From Alkalicella caledoniensis (lineage in GTDB: Bacteria > Bacillota > Proteinivoracia > Proteinivoracales > Proteinivoracaceae), in the NCBI RefSeq assembly GCF_014467015.1, contig NZ_CP058559.1:2604001-2668000 (forward strand): 64,000 nt of DNA, read 5' to 3'. Shown one piece after another: positions 26,797-34,741 of the stretch. The notes under the pieces are model-generated. The model had not been told where the DNA came from. It was given only the letters and a program-made list of their open reading frames with translations, and searched no databases. Position 1 is the stretch's first letter. Each line of letters opens with the position of its first letter. The position numbers and the translations under genes are program-made.

Positions 26797-27507
26797 ATGG
26801 CACTTATAAAGCTAAAGAATATAACGAAAGTTTATGGAGCAGAAAAGGATTTGCCCACCTATGCATTGGATAGTGTAGACTTAGAAATACAAGAGGGAGA
26901 AATGGTGGCAATAATGGGGCCATCGGGCTCAGGGAAGTCTACTTTGTTAAATATCATTGGTTGTTTAGATAAGCCCACAGAGGGTGAGTATTTTTTAAAT
27001 GGAGATGAAGTCAGTCAACTCAACAGAAATCAATTGGCAAAGGTCAGGAATATGCAGATAGGGTTTGTTTTTCAACATTTTGCACTTCTGGCAGATCATA
27101 CTGCCCAAGAGAATATAGAGCTGCCACTTATCTACCGAGGACAGTTTAGTACTAAGATTTCTAGGGATGACAGGGAAGTTATGGCAGTGGAGATGTTAAA
27201 GCAGGTAGGGCTTAAGGATCATAACTATAAGAGACCATCTGAACTGTCTGGTGGTGAACAACAAAGGGTAGCCATAGCCCGTGCCCTTGTGGGAGAGCCA
27301 AATATGCTATTAGCAGATGAACCTACTGGTGCATTGGATCAAAAAACTGGTGAAGGTATAATGGAGCTGCTGGTAAACATAAATAAACAGGGTAAAACAG
27401 TTATTATAGTAACCCATGACCCTAAGGTTGCAGCACATTGTAGTAGAACTATACGGATGGAAGATGGAAAAATAATAAGCTATGATGACAATGGTAAAAT
27501 AGAGTAG
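26797..27507 (+). CDS. ABC transporter ATP-binding protein, MacB/LolD type
   Basis: A 236-residue cytoplasmic ATPase with every motif in place: Walker A GPSGSGKST (about 42-50), Q-loop FVFQHFALL, signature LSGGEQQR (about 147), Walker B MLLADEPTGALD and the H-loop VTHD. The subtype (GCLDKPTEGEYFLNGDEV, DEPTGALD) is that of ATPases working with FtsX/MacB permeases, and three such permeases without an ATPase lie 1.7 kb away on the other strand. AAGGAGG lies 13 bases before the ATG, rather far, so translation may be moderate. A hairpin that also holds the next gene's ribosome site follows. Confidence 0.93.
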   Translation: MALIKLKNITKVYGAEKDLPTYALDSVDLEIQEGEMVAIMGPSGSGKSTLLNIIGCLDKPTEGEYFLNGDEVSQLNRNQLAKVRNMQIGFVFQHFALLADHTAQENIELPLIYRGQFSTKISRDDREVMAVEMLKQVGLKDHNYKRPSELSGGEQQRVAIARALVGEPNMLLADEPTGALDQKTGEGIMELLVNINKQGKTVIIVTHDPKVAAHCSRTIRMEDGKIISYDDNGKIE

Positions 27508-27541
27508 TATGACAGGTGACGCTGCCATTATGCATAAGATT

Positions 27542-27598
27542 TCACCCCAAGGGTAATTCTTTTAATGAAAGAACTATACAAAATGGGGTGATTTTTTT
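27542..27598 (+). terminator. Terminator-like hairpin overlapping the next ribosome site
   Basis: TCACCCC (27542-27548) pairs with GGGGTGA (27585-27591), with an inner TTCTTT/AAAGAA pair, followed by seven T. The 3' arm is also the Shine-Dalgarno of the lipoprotein gene starting at 27599, so folding would both end transcription and hide that site. Confidence 0.6.
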
Positions 27599-28510
27599 AT
27601 GAGATATTTTAAGTGTATTTTGATTCTTGTGTTAGTGGCATTTACAGGTTGCTCGGTCAACAATGCTTATGATAGCAATAATTTCCATGAAAATGATGAG
27701 GGTATAGAGGCTTATTCGAAAAAGGAAACAATAGAATATCAATCCCATGTACAACTTTTTTCTAGAAATGAGCTGGAAAAGTTGACCCATAAAGGTAAAA
27801 CTATAACCTTGGATAAAATGTTGCTGGAAGGGAAATGGACCCATGGTACTTTGAATTATCCATTGATTATTTTATATGATGGAGAAACCAGTGTGGTTGA
27901 CGTGGAAACAAAAACAGAGATTATTAGCAGCCTATCAATTAAAGAAGAACTCAATGGTAATTTTTCTAAGCTAGTAAACAATCAAGATCTACGTTTTGGA
28001 GATACACCAGTAAATCATAAGGATTTTGATAAAATAACAATTGCCCAATACTGTCCATATAAAAACAAAGTAGCTTTTATCATAGAAACAGATTATATTA
28101 TGGGGACAACATACGCCGTAGTAGGATTCTATGATATCCAAAATGAAAAGATACACTTCACCAATATATCTAAGGGAGGATTCATTCCACAGGGAGATGG
28201 TGGCGATGTGGGGCCATTTTGGAGCCCTGATGGTTGTGAGTTTGCCTACACGCTAGGTGATTCTGGGGATTCTGCCAGATATATGTATGTGGATTGCCAC
28301 GTTTCTGGTAACATAGTAAGGCTAGATGGAGAAGTTCTACAGAACTACTTAGATTTAGGAGATAACACTTTCAATTTTCCTAGTTTCAAAGACTTGAAAT
28401 GGTTGATGGAGGGAAACAAGTTGATATTCTCCACTAGAGCCCACGACAATAGTGAGGATTTATTGCATTGGATTTTGGATATGTATGCTGGGGTTGTGGA
28501 GCTTCAGTAG
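27599..28510 (+). CDS. Lipoprotein with propeller-like repeats
   Basis: A 303-residue protein with a lipoprotein signal (MRYFKCILILVLVAFTGC, lipobox FTGC with Cys18), so anchored outside the membrane. The mature part is beta-rich; FWSPDGCEFAYTLGD (about 206-220) looks like a WD40/TolB-type blade, and a second blade-like stretch is near the end. No named family is recognised. It stands 91 bases behind the ATPase, behind a hairpin that overlaps its ribosome site (GGGGTGA). It resembles in style the outer halves of the ECF-linked proteins at 17.6, 19.5 and 40.9 kb. A terminator follows at 28529. Confidence 0.62.
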   Translation: MRYFKCILILVLVAFTGCSVNNAYDSNNFHENDEGIEAYSKKETIEYQSHVQLFSRNELEKLTHKGKTITLDKMLLEGKWTHGTLNYPLIILYDGETSVVDVETKTEIISSLSIKEELNGNFSKLVNNQDLRFGDTPVNHKDFDKITIAQYCPYKNKVAFIIETDYIMGTTYAVVGFYDIQNEKIHFTNISKGGFIPQGDGGDVGPFWSPDGCEFAYTLGDSGDSARYMYVDCHVSGNIVRLDGEVLQNYLDLGDNTFNFPSFKDLKWLMEGNKLIFSTRAHDNSEDLLHWILDMYAGVVELQ

Positions 28511-28528
28511 TTAATGTTGATTTTATTT

Positions 28529-28557
28529 AAAAGTTCCTGTACTTTGCAGGAACTTTT
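28529..28557 (+). terminator. Terminator after the propeller-like lipoprotein
   Basis: AAAAGTTCCTG (28529-28539), loop, CAGGAACTTTT (28547-28557). Confidence 0.88.
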
Positions 28558-28686
28558 ATTTTGGGTTAGAATATAAAAGATGGATATTTTAATTAGGTGA
28601 GGAAATAAATACAGGTAAAGAAAAGTGGGCTATTGTTCGTATAATATATAGGACTATTTACATTTTTGAAAGGAGTACATATCAAA

Positions 28687-29439
28687 ATGCCATATAAAAA
28701 CATAGTAACAGGAGACGGGTATATATTTAAAACACTTCTACCAAGTATATTACTAAGGAAAAACTTAAAGGGTGTGTATTCACTGGCTACCCTAGCAAAT
28801 ACAAGTTGTCAAAAACATAACGATGTGGATGTTTATACAGACTTTACATTACTTCCCTTAGGACTACATCACAAGAATATTTGGCCACTATGTATAAGGA
28901 TAAATGATTGCTTAATCTTCATAAATGGTGAGCTTGCTGAGCCAAAAGGATCTGACCACTGGAGGGACTTTGTCCAGCAAGGTGAAAAGTATATAAATGA
29001 GCTTAAGCAAAAGGATAGTAAAATATCGTCAGTTAGGCAGATAATTATAGCCAATGAAGACTTAGAGACAGAAACAATGTATACAAAAATAATACCTTGG
29101 AGTAAAATTCTTCAGGAGTTTTCCTTTGATCATAAGGACGATCACGCATATAAAGAAATTAAAGAAAAATACACTTTGGCTGTGGGGGATTATGAGGATG
29201 ATCGTGAAGAAGAGGATTTGTCCTTTGATGTTATAAAAAGTATGTGTAGAATACACAAAGATAGAATTTGTGTATTGTTTAAAGGAGGTACACCGGCCCT
29301 TACAATGGCTGGACAAACAACACTTAGAACCAGACGGTATAAGTACATAATCAGTGATGATCCACTTCTAGCAAATAAGGAAAGGGAAAATCTAGTTCGG
29401 GGAGACGTTTTTTTAATGATTACCAGTAAGAAATTTTAG
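28687..29439 (+). CDS. Soluble protein of unknown function, coupled to glutaminase
   Basis: A 250-residue protein with no signal peptide, membrane segment or motif I recognise. The last third is the most structured (RICVLFKGGTPALTMAGQTTLRTRRYKYIISDDPLL). A highly charged stretch, DYEDDREEEDLS, lies near residue 170. The start is taken as ATG 28687, 11 bases after AAAGGAG; a TTG at 28666 overlaps that site and is unlikely. The stop is 17 bases before the glutaminase TTG start, so both are on one transcript, which hints at a link with glutamine/glutamate metabolism, but nothing in the protein itself shows this. Confidence 0.6.
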   Translation: MPYKNIVTGDGYIFKTLLPSILLRKNLKGVYSLATLANTSCQKHNDVDVYTDFTLLPLGLHHKNIWPLCIRINDCLIFINGELAEPKGSDHWRDFVQQGEKYINELKQKDSKISSVRQIIIANEDLETETMYTKIIPWSKILQEFSFDHKDDHAYKEIKEKYTLAVGDYEDDREEEDLSFDVIKSMCRIHKDRICVLFKGGTPALTMAGQTTLRTRRYKYIISDDPLLANKERENLVRGDVFLMITSKKF

Positions 29440-29456
29440 GGAATGAGGGGAGAGTA

Positions 29457-30380
29457 TTGAGAGAGTTAGAAAAACTGCTTACCAATATTACTGAGAAAAA
29501 CAAAGAGTATTGTAAAGAAGGAAAGGTGGCAAGTTACATCCCAGCATTGGCAAGGCAAAAGTTCGATATGCTAGGGGCAGTAATTGTAGACTTAGATAAT
29601 AATATTTATTCAGCTGGAGATGTAAACGAGAAGTTTACCTTACAAAGTGTATCAAAGATTTTCACACTCATGATAGCCATCATGGATAATTCCGTGGAGG
29701 AAGTATTTTCTAAAGTTGGCATGGAACCAACTGGAGACCCATTTAACTCAATCGTTAAACTTGAGACCATGAATCCATCTAAACCATTAAATCCTATGAT
29801 TAACGCTGGTGCCATTGCCATATCAAGCATGATTAAGGGCAAGGATAATGAAGAGAGGTACAACAGGGTTGTTGATTTTATTGAATCCGTTATAGGAGAG
29901 CCAGTAACTCTAAACGAAGCAGTTTATCTATCTGAAAAGGCAACAGGAGATAGAAATAGAGCCGCAGCTTACTTTATGAAGGATGTTGGAGTAATAGAAG
30001 AGGATGTGGAAGAAGTACTTGATTTGTATTTTAAACACTGCTCCATTGAGGTGGATTGTATAGGACTTGCCAAGTTAGGTGCTATTCTAGCAAATCAGGG
30101 GATTTGCCCAACCACTGGAGAAAGAGTTGTTCCTAAAGAAGTTACCCAGCTATGTAAGAGTTTTATGATTACATGTGGGATGTATAACTCATCAGGGGAA
30201 TTTGCCATCAAAGTTGGCATACCTGCAAAAAGTGGTGTAGGTGGAGGGATAATGGCAGTTGTCCCAAATAAATATGGTATAGGTGTATGGGGGCCAGCCC
30301 TAGATGCCAAAGGAAATAGTATTGCAGGGATAAAAGTTTTAGAGGACTTGTCCAAAGAACTAGATTTGAGCATATTCTAA
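29457..30380 (+). CDS. glsA: Glutaminase A
   Basis: Hydrolyses glutamine to glutamate and ammonia in the cytoplasm. The 307-residue protein shows the serine-dependent (beta-lactamase-like) glutaminase features: S64-x-x-K67 (QSVSKIF), NPMINAGAI, the tyrosine and serine segment CGMYNSSGEFA, and the closing PAKSGVGGGI. Length is typical. It starts with TTG at 29457 after GGGGAGAG. It follows the unknown 250-residue gene by 17 bases. Ornithine aminotransferase at 34.7 kb also yields glutamate precursors, but it is a separate unit. The terminator after the stop occurs a second time 300 bases downstream. Confidence 0.95.
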   Translation: MRELEKLLTNITEKNKEYCKEGKVASYIPALARQKFDMLGAVIVDLDNNIYSAGDVNEKFTLQSVSKIFTLMIAIMDNSVEEVFSKVGMEPTGDPFNSIVKLETMNPSKPLNPMINAGAIAISSMIKGKDNEERYNRVVDFIESVIGEPVTLNEAVYLSEKATGDRNRAAAYFMKDVGVIEEDVEEVLDLYFKHCSIEVDCIGLAKLGAILANQGICPTTGERVVPKEVTQLCKSFMITCGMYNSSGEFAIKVGIPAKSGVGGGIMAVVPNKYGIGVWGPALDAKGNSIAGIKVLEDLSKELDLSIF

Positions 30381-30398
30381 AGACCCCGTGGGGTCTTT
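30379..30398 (+). terminator. Terminator after glsA, first copy
   Basis: AAAGACCCC, loop GT, GGGGTCTTT, then TTAA. A near-identical copy is at 30687-30704. Confidence 0.88.
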
Positions 30399-30407
30399 TA
30401 AACTGGT

Positions 30408-30668
30408 GACAAAGTCATCTTTTTTGGAATGCCGCATATTAAACGCTACACAAAATTCTGCGTCGAGACTTTAGGCTTCTATCTAAACTCCAGAAGGGTA
30501 CCGCTCCAATTCACCGTCCATGGTTGTAGGGGGTGGTCTTGTACCACCCTGACTTTCAAAAAGGTCTAGATGGTTTTGATTGTCAGGGCCCCACAAGGGG
30601 ACCCCCTACCAGTCTCCTCGAATTGACTGTGCTGCTTTTAATATGCTATTCGGGTCAATGACTTTGTC
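30408..30668. repeat. MITE-like 261-bp palindromic element
   Basis: Inverted ends GACAAAGTCAT (30408-30418) and ATGACTTTGTC (30658-30668), followed inwards by matching GCATATTAAA / TTTAATATGC (30434, 30636). The middle is a second inverted pair of 28 bases (30526-30553 with 30582-30609; outer GTAGGGGGT / ACCCCCTAC). There is no coding frame of note. The element sits between two copies of the glsA terminator. The rest of the 30381-30928 gap holds the second terminator and the leader of the CPBP gene. Confidence 0.7.
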
Positions 30669-30686
30669 TAAGGATTGTTTACTCTG

Positions 30687-30704
30687 AAGACCCCGTGGGG
30701 TCTT
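30687..30704 (+). terminator. Second copy of the glsA terminator
   Basis: AAGACCCC-GT-GGGGTCTT followed by TATT, the same 18 bases as at 30380-30397, on the far side of the palindromic element. Confidence 0.75.
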
Positions 30705-30840
30705 TATTAACTTTTGGTGAACTTTTAGATAATTAAAGGAATTTACATTTTATTGGTCGAATATTGTAATATAAACTAGTAAGGAAAACAGTAGTGGTGT
30801 CACCTTTTGATAAATATAATTGACTAAATGGGGGCTATAC

Positions 30841-30906
30841 TAAAAGAGCCAGTGAACTTTCCATATAAAGTCCATGAACAATATAAAAATTGTGCCCAAA
30901 GGCTCT
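30841..30906 (+). promoter_or_regulatory. Possible structured leader of the CPBP protease gene
   Basis: AAAAGAGCC (30841-30849) can pair with GGCTCTTT (30899-30906), closing a loop of about 50 bases that itself holds ACTTT/AAAGT. The Shine-Dalgarno AAGGAGG follows shortly. It matches no riboswitch class I know and could also be an old terminator. Confidence 0.3.
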
Positions 30907-30928
30907 TTGGCATAAGGAGGATAAGTTA

Positions 30929-31981
30929 ATGAAAAGTAAGCTCAAACCTTTTCATGGGAATGTTTTGTTGTTGATATGCGCTATCCTTTTCATACTTATC
31001 GGGTCTGAAGTACAGGCCATGGATATGATGAAGGGCTTGCTGATAACTGAGTTTATTTTGATTATGCTACCGGCTTTTATTTTCGCATTCTATCTCAAAG
31101 GAAATATAAAAGAGGAGTTTAGGTTCAATAAATTTACCTTGAAGGAGTTTTTCTTAGTTACTGTTATAATGATTACCCTGTATCCAGTGGCGGTTTTTCT
31201 AAATTACATTATGAATGCTTTATTGAGCACAATTGGTGAGTTACACGTAAACCCCATAGATGAAATAATTGATACAAAGGATTTTATAGTAACCTTGTTA
31301 GTAATTGCAGGTTCAGCAGGACTCTGTGAAGAGATCTTATTTAGAGGATTTATAATGCGCAGTTACGAAGGACTAGGACAGTGGAAGGCTATTTTGCTTT
31401 CAGGATTATTTTTTGGAATGTTTCATTTTAACTTACAAAATCTTCTGGGTCCTATCCTATTAGGAATAGTTATAGGTTACATTGTAATAAGAACAAACTC
31501 ACTGTGGATGGGGATTTATGCACATATGCTCAACAACGCCGTGGCAATAGTCCTTGCACGTCTAATTATGCTTATACCTGACACCGGAGAAGTGGCTGAG
31601 CCTATTACCTTAGAAATATTGCTAATGACAGGTGTTATCTTGATCATTATAGCTGGTTTTTTTGGCACTCTCAGTTTCTTAGCATTAAAGGGACTTAAGA
31701 GAACTACGGAAAATAAACATGGTGTTGGTAAAAATAATACCTTAGTAATTGAAAAGAATATAGCTGAAGAGCTTATACACACAAAACCCGAGGACACTGA
31801 AGGTATTGCAAATGATGAAAACTATGACTTGCCTACACAACATGAAACTAAAAAAGTTTCGTTCTGGTCATGGATACCTATTATATTTTTTGTATTGATC
31901 TTCATAGGAATGAGTGCTTTACAAATATTTATTATGCGAAACCCGGAGCTGTTTTTCTTAGTTATTAGATCTTTTAGATAA
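30929..31981 (+). CDS. CPBP family intramembrane metalloprotease
   Basis: A 350-residue membrane protein of the CAAX protease/bacteriocin-processing (Abi, CPBP) family. After five segments the three motifs appear: EEILFRGF (about 138; two glutamates and Arg), FFGMFHFN (His) and YAHMLNNAVA (His and Asn), the predicted metal and active site. A polar tail of about 65 residues is followed by one extra C-terminal membrane segment (about 322-342), which is unusual. Start ATG 30929, seven bases after AAGGAGG. Members can process prenylated or small peptides or give bacteriocin immunity; the substrate here is unknown. Confidence 0.87.
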   Translation: MKSKLKPFHGNVLLLICAILFILIGSEVQAMDMMKGLLITEFILIMLPAFIFAFYLKGNIKEEFRFNKFTLKEFFLVTVIMITLYPVAVFLNYIMNALLSTIGELHVNPIDEIIDTKDFIVTLLVIAGSAGLCEEILFRGFIMRSYEGLGQWKAILLSGLFFGMFHFNLQNLLGPILLGIVIGYIVIRTNSLWMGIYAHMLNNAVAIVLARLIMLIPDTGEVAEPITLEILLMTGVILIIIAGFFGTLSFLALKGLKRTTENKHGVGKNNTLVIEKNIAEELIHTKPEDTEGIANDENYDLPTQHETKKVSFWSWIPIIFFVLIFIGMSALQIFIMRNPELFFLVIRSFR

Positions 31982-32028
31982 ACTATTACCTTGAAGTTAT
32001 TACTTAAAGTGGGTAGAGGAGGAGCATT

Positions 32029-32904
32029 GTGAAAAGGTTGTTACTAATTTACAACCCCGTTTCAGGAAAAGGTTCTTTTAAAAACAGAATAGATTATACC
32101 ATTGATGCTTTACAAAAAAATGATTTCCTTGTTACACCCTATCGTCTATCAGCAAATGAAAACGTAGGGGAATTACTAGAAAAGCTAGACATAAGTAATT
32201 TTCAGGGGATTATTGCCGCAGGGGGAGACGGCACCCTAAACGCTGTGGTAAGTGGAATAATTCAAAAAAAAATAAAGATTCCCCTTGGGATAATACCTGT
32301 AGGGACTTCCAATGATTTTGCCAATCACCTAGGGATAAAGAGAGGGCTTGATAAAGCACTAGATAAAATCATTGCAGGAGAAACCAAGTATATTGATGTT
32401 GGCACCATCAATAACAAGACTTTCATAAACGTAGTTAGCGTTGGAAACTTAACTAGTATTGCCCATAAGACAAATGTGGTTGTGAAGAACAACTTAGGTA
32501 AGTTAGCATACTATATCAATGTCTTGGGTCAATACCCTATATTTAAGCCCTTTAAACTAACAATTGAGGTAGATGGTACCCAACACCATGAAGACGCTTT
32601 ATTGTTTTTTGTACTAAATTCACCATGTGCAGGGGGATTTAAGAACCTAGCACCCCATGCGAAGGTTGATGATGGCAAGTTGGATGTTTTAGTAATAAAG
32701 AATTGTAATGCCTTTGAAAAACTATCACTATTTCTAAAGGTTATAAAGGGAGAACACCATAGTGATGATTGTGCCCTTTATTTTCAAGCAGATAAGCTAC
32801 TTGTGGAATGTGAAGATGTAGTTGAAACTGATATGGATGGTGAAAAGGGACCTGATTTCCCCTTGGAGATCAGCTGTGAAACACAACTTAAAATTTATTG
32901 TTAA
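32029..32904 (+). CDS. Diacylglycerol kinase-family lipid kinase
   Basis: A 291-residue soluble or membrane-associated kinase of the DagK/YegS family, which phosphorylates diacylglycerol or related lipids with ATP. The nucleotide motif is visible: NPVSGKG near the start, then AAGGDGTLNAVVSGI (about 64-78) and PVGTSNDFANHLG (about 93-105). Late motif VDDGKLDVLVI also fits. In Firmicutes the DgkB member returns diacylglycerol to the phospholipid pathway. It starts with GTG at 32029, six bases after GAGGAGGAG. It lies 47 bases behind the CPBP gene and may be co-transcribed with it. Confidence 0.9.
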   Translation: MKRLLLIYNPVSGKGSFKNRIDYTIDALQKNDFLVTPYRLSANENVGELLEKLDISNFQGIIAAGGDGTLNAVVSGIIQKKIKIPLGIIPVGTSNDFANHLGIKRGLDKALDKIIAGETKYIDVGTINNKTFINVVSVGNLTSIAHKTNVVVKNNLGKLAYYINVLGQYPIFKPFKLTIEVDGTQHHEDALLFFVLNSPCAGGFKNLAPHAKVDDGKLDVLVIKNCNAFEKLSLFLKVIKGEHHSDDCALYFQADKLLVECEDVVETDMDGEKGPDFPLEISCETQLKIYC

Positions 32905-32909
32905 CATAA

Positions 32910-32936
32910 AAAAAGGACGGTAAACCCGTCCTTTTT
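32910..32936. terminator. Bidirectional terminator after the lipid kinase gene
   Basis: AAAAAGGACGG (32910-32920), 5-base loop, CCGTCCTTTTT (32926-32936). It serves the convergent genes on both sides. Confidence 0.9.
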
Positions 32937-32939
32937 GCT

Positions 32940-33440
32940 TTAGTATGCGCTTGGCTTGTATGGATCTTTTTTCCAGAACAGAGTATAGCCAAGTACCATA
33001 ATACCTAAGCCGATGACAGTTACTGGTACTATGGATGTTTGATGATCAAATTCAAAATCATAATGCTTAGTAAAAATAGCTATCTTGATTTCTTTCTCAT
33101 TTTTTGAATGAGAGTTTTCGACATAAATATCTACATACTCATGACCAGCATATCTAGGTGTTGATTGTGGAACTTCTCTATTTTCCATAATATAATTTAC
33201 AACGGTACCATTTTTTAGTTCCACTGAAGTCAAATTACTTTGATCAAAGCTTGAAAGACTATGGGTAAAATTAAAACCGATGAAACGTTCATTCATAAAA
33301 CTTGTAAGCTGGTTATTTTCTGTTATCCTTTTGTCAACAAAGCTCCAAATGTTAGCTACAATAAATATCATTACAACAATAGCGGTAAACTTTGGATTAT
33401 CCTTCATGAAATCTAGCACTCTTTTAATATACTTCCCCAT
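32940..33440 (-). CDS. Small membrane protein, two segments, unknown
   Basis: A 166-residue protein with a membrane segment near the start (about 17-33, FTAIVVMIFIVANIWSF), an outside part of about 95 residues, and a second segment (about 136-155, VPVTVIGLGIMVLGYTLFW) followed by a short basic tail. The layout resembles DUF3592-type proteins, but no motif proves it. GGGGTTAG precedes the ATG at 33440. Monocistronic, convergent with the lipid kinase. Confidence 0.55.
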   Translation of the reverse strand: MGKYIKRVLDFMKDNPKFTAIVVMIFIVANIWSFVDKRITENNQLTSFMNERFIGFNFTHSLSSFDQSNLTSVELKNGTVVNYIMENREVPQSTPRYAGHEYVDIYVENSHSKNEKEIKIAIFTKHYDFEFDHQTSIVPVTVIGLGIMVLGYTLFWKKDPYKPSAY

Positions 33441-33515
33441 ACCAACTAACCCCCTTTACTATTTAAATCTATTATATCACTTTTAATAAGTATAGGGTAG
33501 ATAATTGTTCAAAAA

Positions 33516-34130
33516 TTATGAATCAATCACACCCACAAAATTCCTTAATACTCTGGCGGTGAATCCCCAGATAATGTTTTCATTGTATTTATAAAAAGGA
33601 ACAGGGTATTTGCCAACTCTCCATTTATATTTTTTCCCTTGTAGAACCATGTGGTAAGGGAATTCACCCGGTGGGTTTGCATTTAAATCTACTATGTGTA
33701 GTTGTTCTGGGGTATTAAGGGCAAAGTCTAGATCCATGAGAAATAAGTGGTCTACTTCATCTGGATTAGGGTCAATTTTATGGAAATCGACACCACTAAT
33801 TACTCCTATATATGGGTAAATTATCAAGTTATATGGAGTAACTAAGTAATCCAGTTGACCAATAATCTCTATATTCCCTTCAGAAATATTAAGCTCTTCA
33901 CAGGTCTCGCGTATTGCAGCATCTAAAAAAGATTCCCCCTTATCAACCTTCCCACCAGGGAAGCAAACCTCTCCAGGCTGCTTATTTAGGTTCATAGATC
34001 GAACTTCAAAAAGTATTTCAAGACCTCTAGGTGTTTCTATTAAGGGTAATAGCACAGCAAAGTTGACATAATCACCTTCTGGCTTTGGTTTATATTTTGT
34101 AGTTTTTGATATGATATCAGTTAGTTTCAT
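33516..34130 (-). CDS. Nudix hydrolase, CoA pyrophosphatase-like
   Basis: A 204-residue hydrolase. The Nudix box is complete (GGKVDKGESFLDAAIRETCEEL, about 62-83), with the metal-binding R-E-x-x-E-E core. The preceding segment LFEVRSMNLNKQPGEVCFPGG is the UPF0035 signature that marks the CoA pyrophosphatase (NudL/YeaB) branch, which splits CoA or acyl-CoA into phosphopantetheine and 3',5'-ADP. The start is the ATG at 34130, ten bases after GAGGAG; a TTG at 34148 overlaps that site. It is a single gene with no strong terminator seen. Confidence 0.88.
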   Translation of the reverse strand: MKLTDIISKTTKYKPKPEGDYVNFAVLLPLIETPRGLEILFEVRSMNLNKQPGEVCFPGGKVDKGESFLDAAIRETCEELNISEGNIEIIGQLDYLVTPYNLIIYPYIGVISGVDFHKIDPNPDEVDHLFLMDLDFALNTPEQLHIVDLNANPPGEFPYHMVLQGKKYKWRVGKYPVPFYKYNENIIWGFTARVLRNFVGVIDS

Positions 34131-34271
34131 ATTAGCAAAACTCCTCAAATGTTGGATAAAGACATTTTATCCAAAAACCACTAATACTTCAACAATTAAA
34201 TGATAAAACCTATAACATTTATAAACCCCTACTTTAAAAAATATAAAGTAAGGGCTTGGCATGATTGTTAA

Positions 34272-34514
34272 TTACTGCAATTTTTGTACTCCATCCCTTG
34301 TGGGGTCTTCTTTGGCCACGAATGTTTTACAGCAGCTCTCCATACAGCTTTGTACTGGACTATCGGGAAATTCTTGAGATGTAAGAGCATCCATTGTGTC
34401 TGGTAGTTTGTGGGCAACTGGGTCAGATGTCACCATGATTTTTTCTGCGGTACACTTATGACCTTGACCATAATAATGACAGTTTGTCACTGAACAATAA
34501 ATTTCTTGGTTCAT
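34272..34514 (-). CDS. DUF1540 domain protein
   Basis: An 80-residue protein with seven cysteines. The N-terminal C-x-V-x-N-C-x-Y-x-x-x-G-x-x-C-x-A-x-x-I pattern (residues 6-25) is DUF1540, and a further cysteine cluster SCMESCCKTF lies near residues 57-66. Such clusters probably bind metal; function is unknown, and the family is common in spore-forming Clostridia. AAAAGGAGG precedes the ATG at 34514. A weak hairpin (about 34226-34259) follows. Confidence 0.8.
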   Translation of the reverse strand: MNQEIYCSVTNCHYYGQGHKCTAEKIMVTSDPVAHKLPDTMDALTSQEFPDSPVQSCMESCCKTFVAKEDPTRDGVQKLQ

Positions 34515-34741
34515 TTTATTGCCTCCTTTTTTATATATCCTTATTATTTTCCACATATCTAAGAAAAATAAACATAAAAATTTAGTTCATTTACCCCTTT
34601 AGTTAATTTAAAAAACTAAAATATTCTTATTTACAAGTAAGAAAAAAATATTAAATAATTTGTAATTTCCCCAGGATTTACTCATAATTATGTAGAAGTA
34701 AGGTGTAGCCATAAACAAATTTTTAAGGAGATGATTTTTGA

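Noticed and set aside
27508-28510. ECF-type site before the lipoprotein gene at 27.6 kb
   Set aside because: The protein resembles the regulon members in style, but no AAC-16-CGTCTA arrangement is present upstream.
30381-30928. Riboswitch in the gap before the CPBP protease gene
   Set aside because: Most of the gap is explained by a palindromic element and a duplicated terminator; the remaining leader hairpin matches no known riboswitch class and is listed only as a possible structure.
34226-34259. Hairpin AAACCCCTACTTT / AAAGTAAGGGCTT behind the DUF1540 gene as terminator
   Set aside because: Imperfect stem and no T-run on the minus strand; too weak to list as a terminator.
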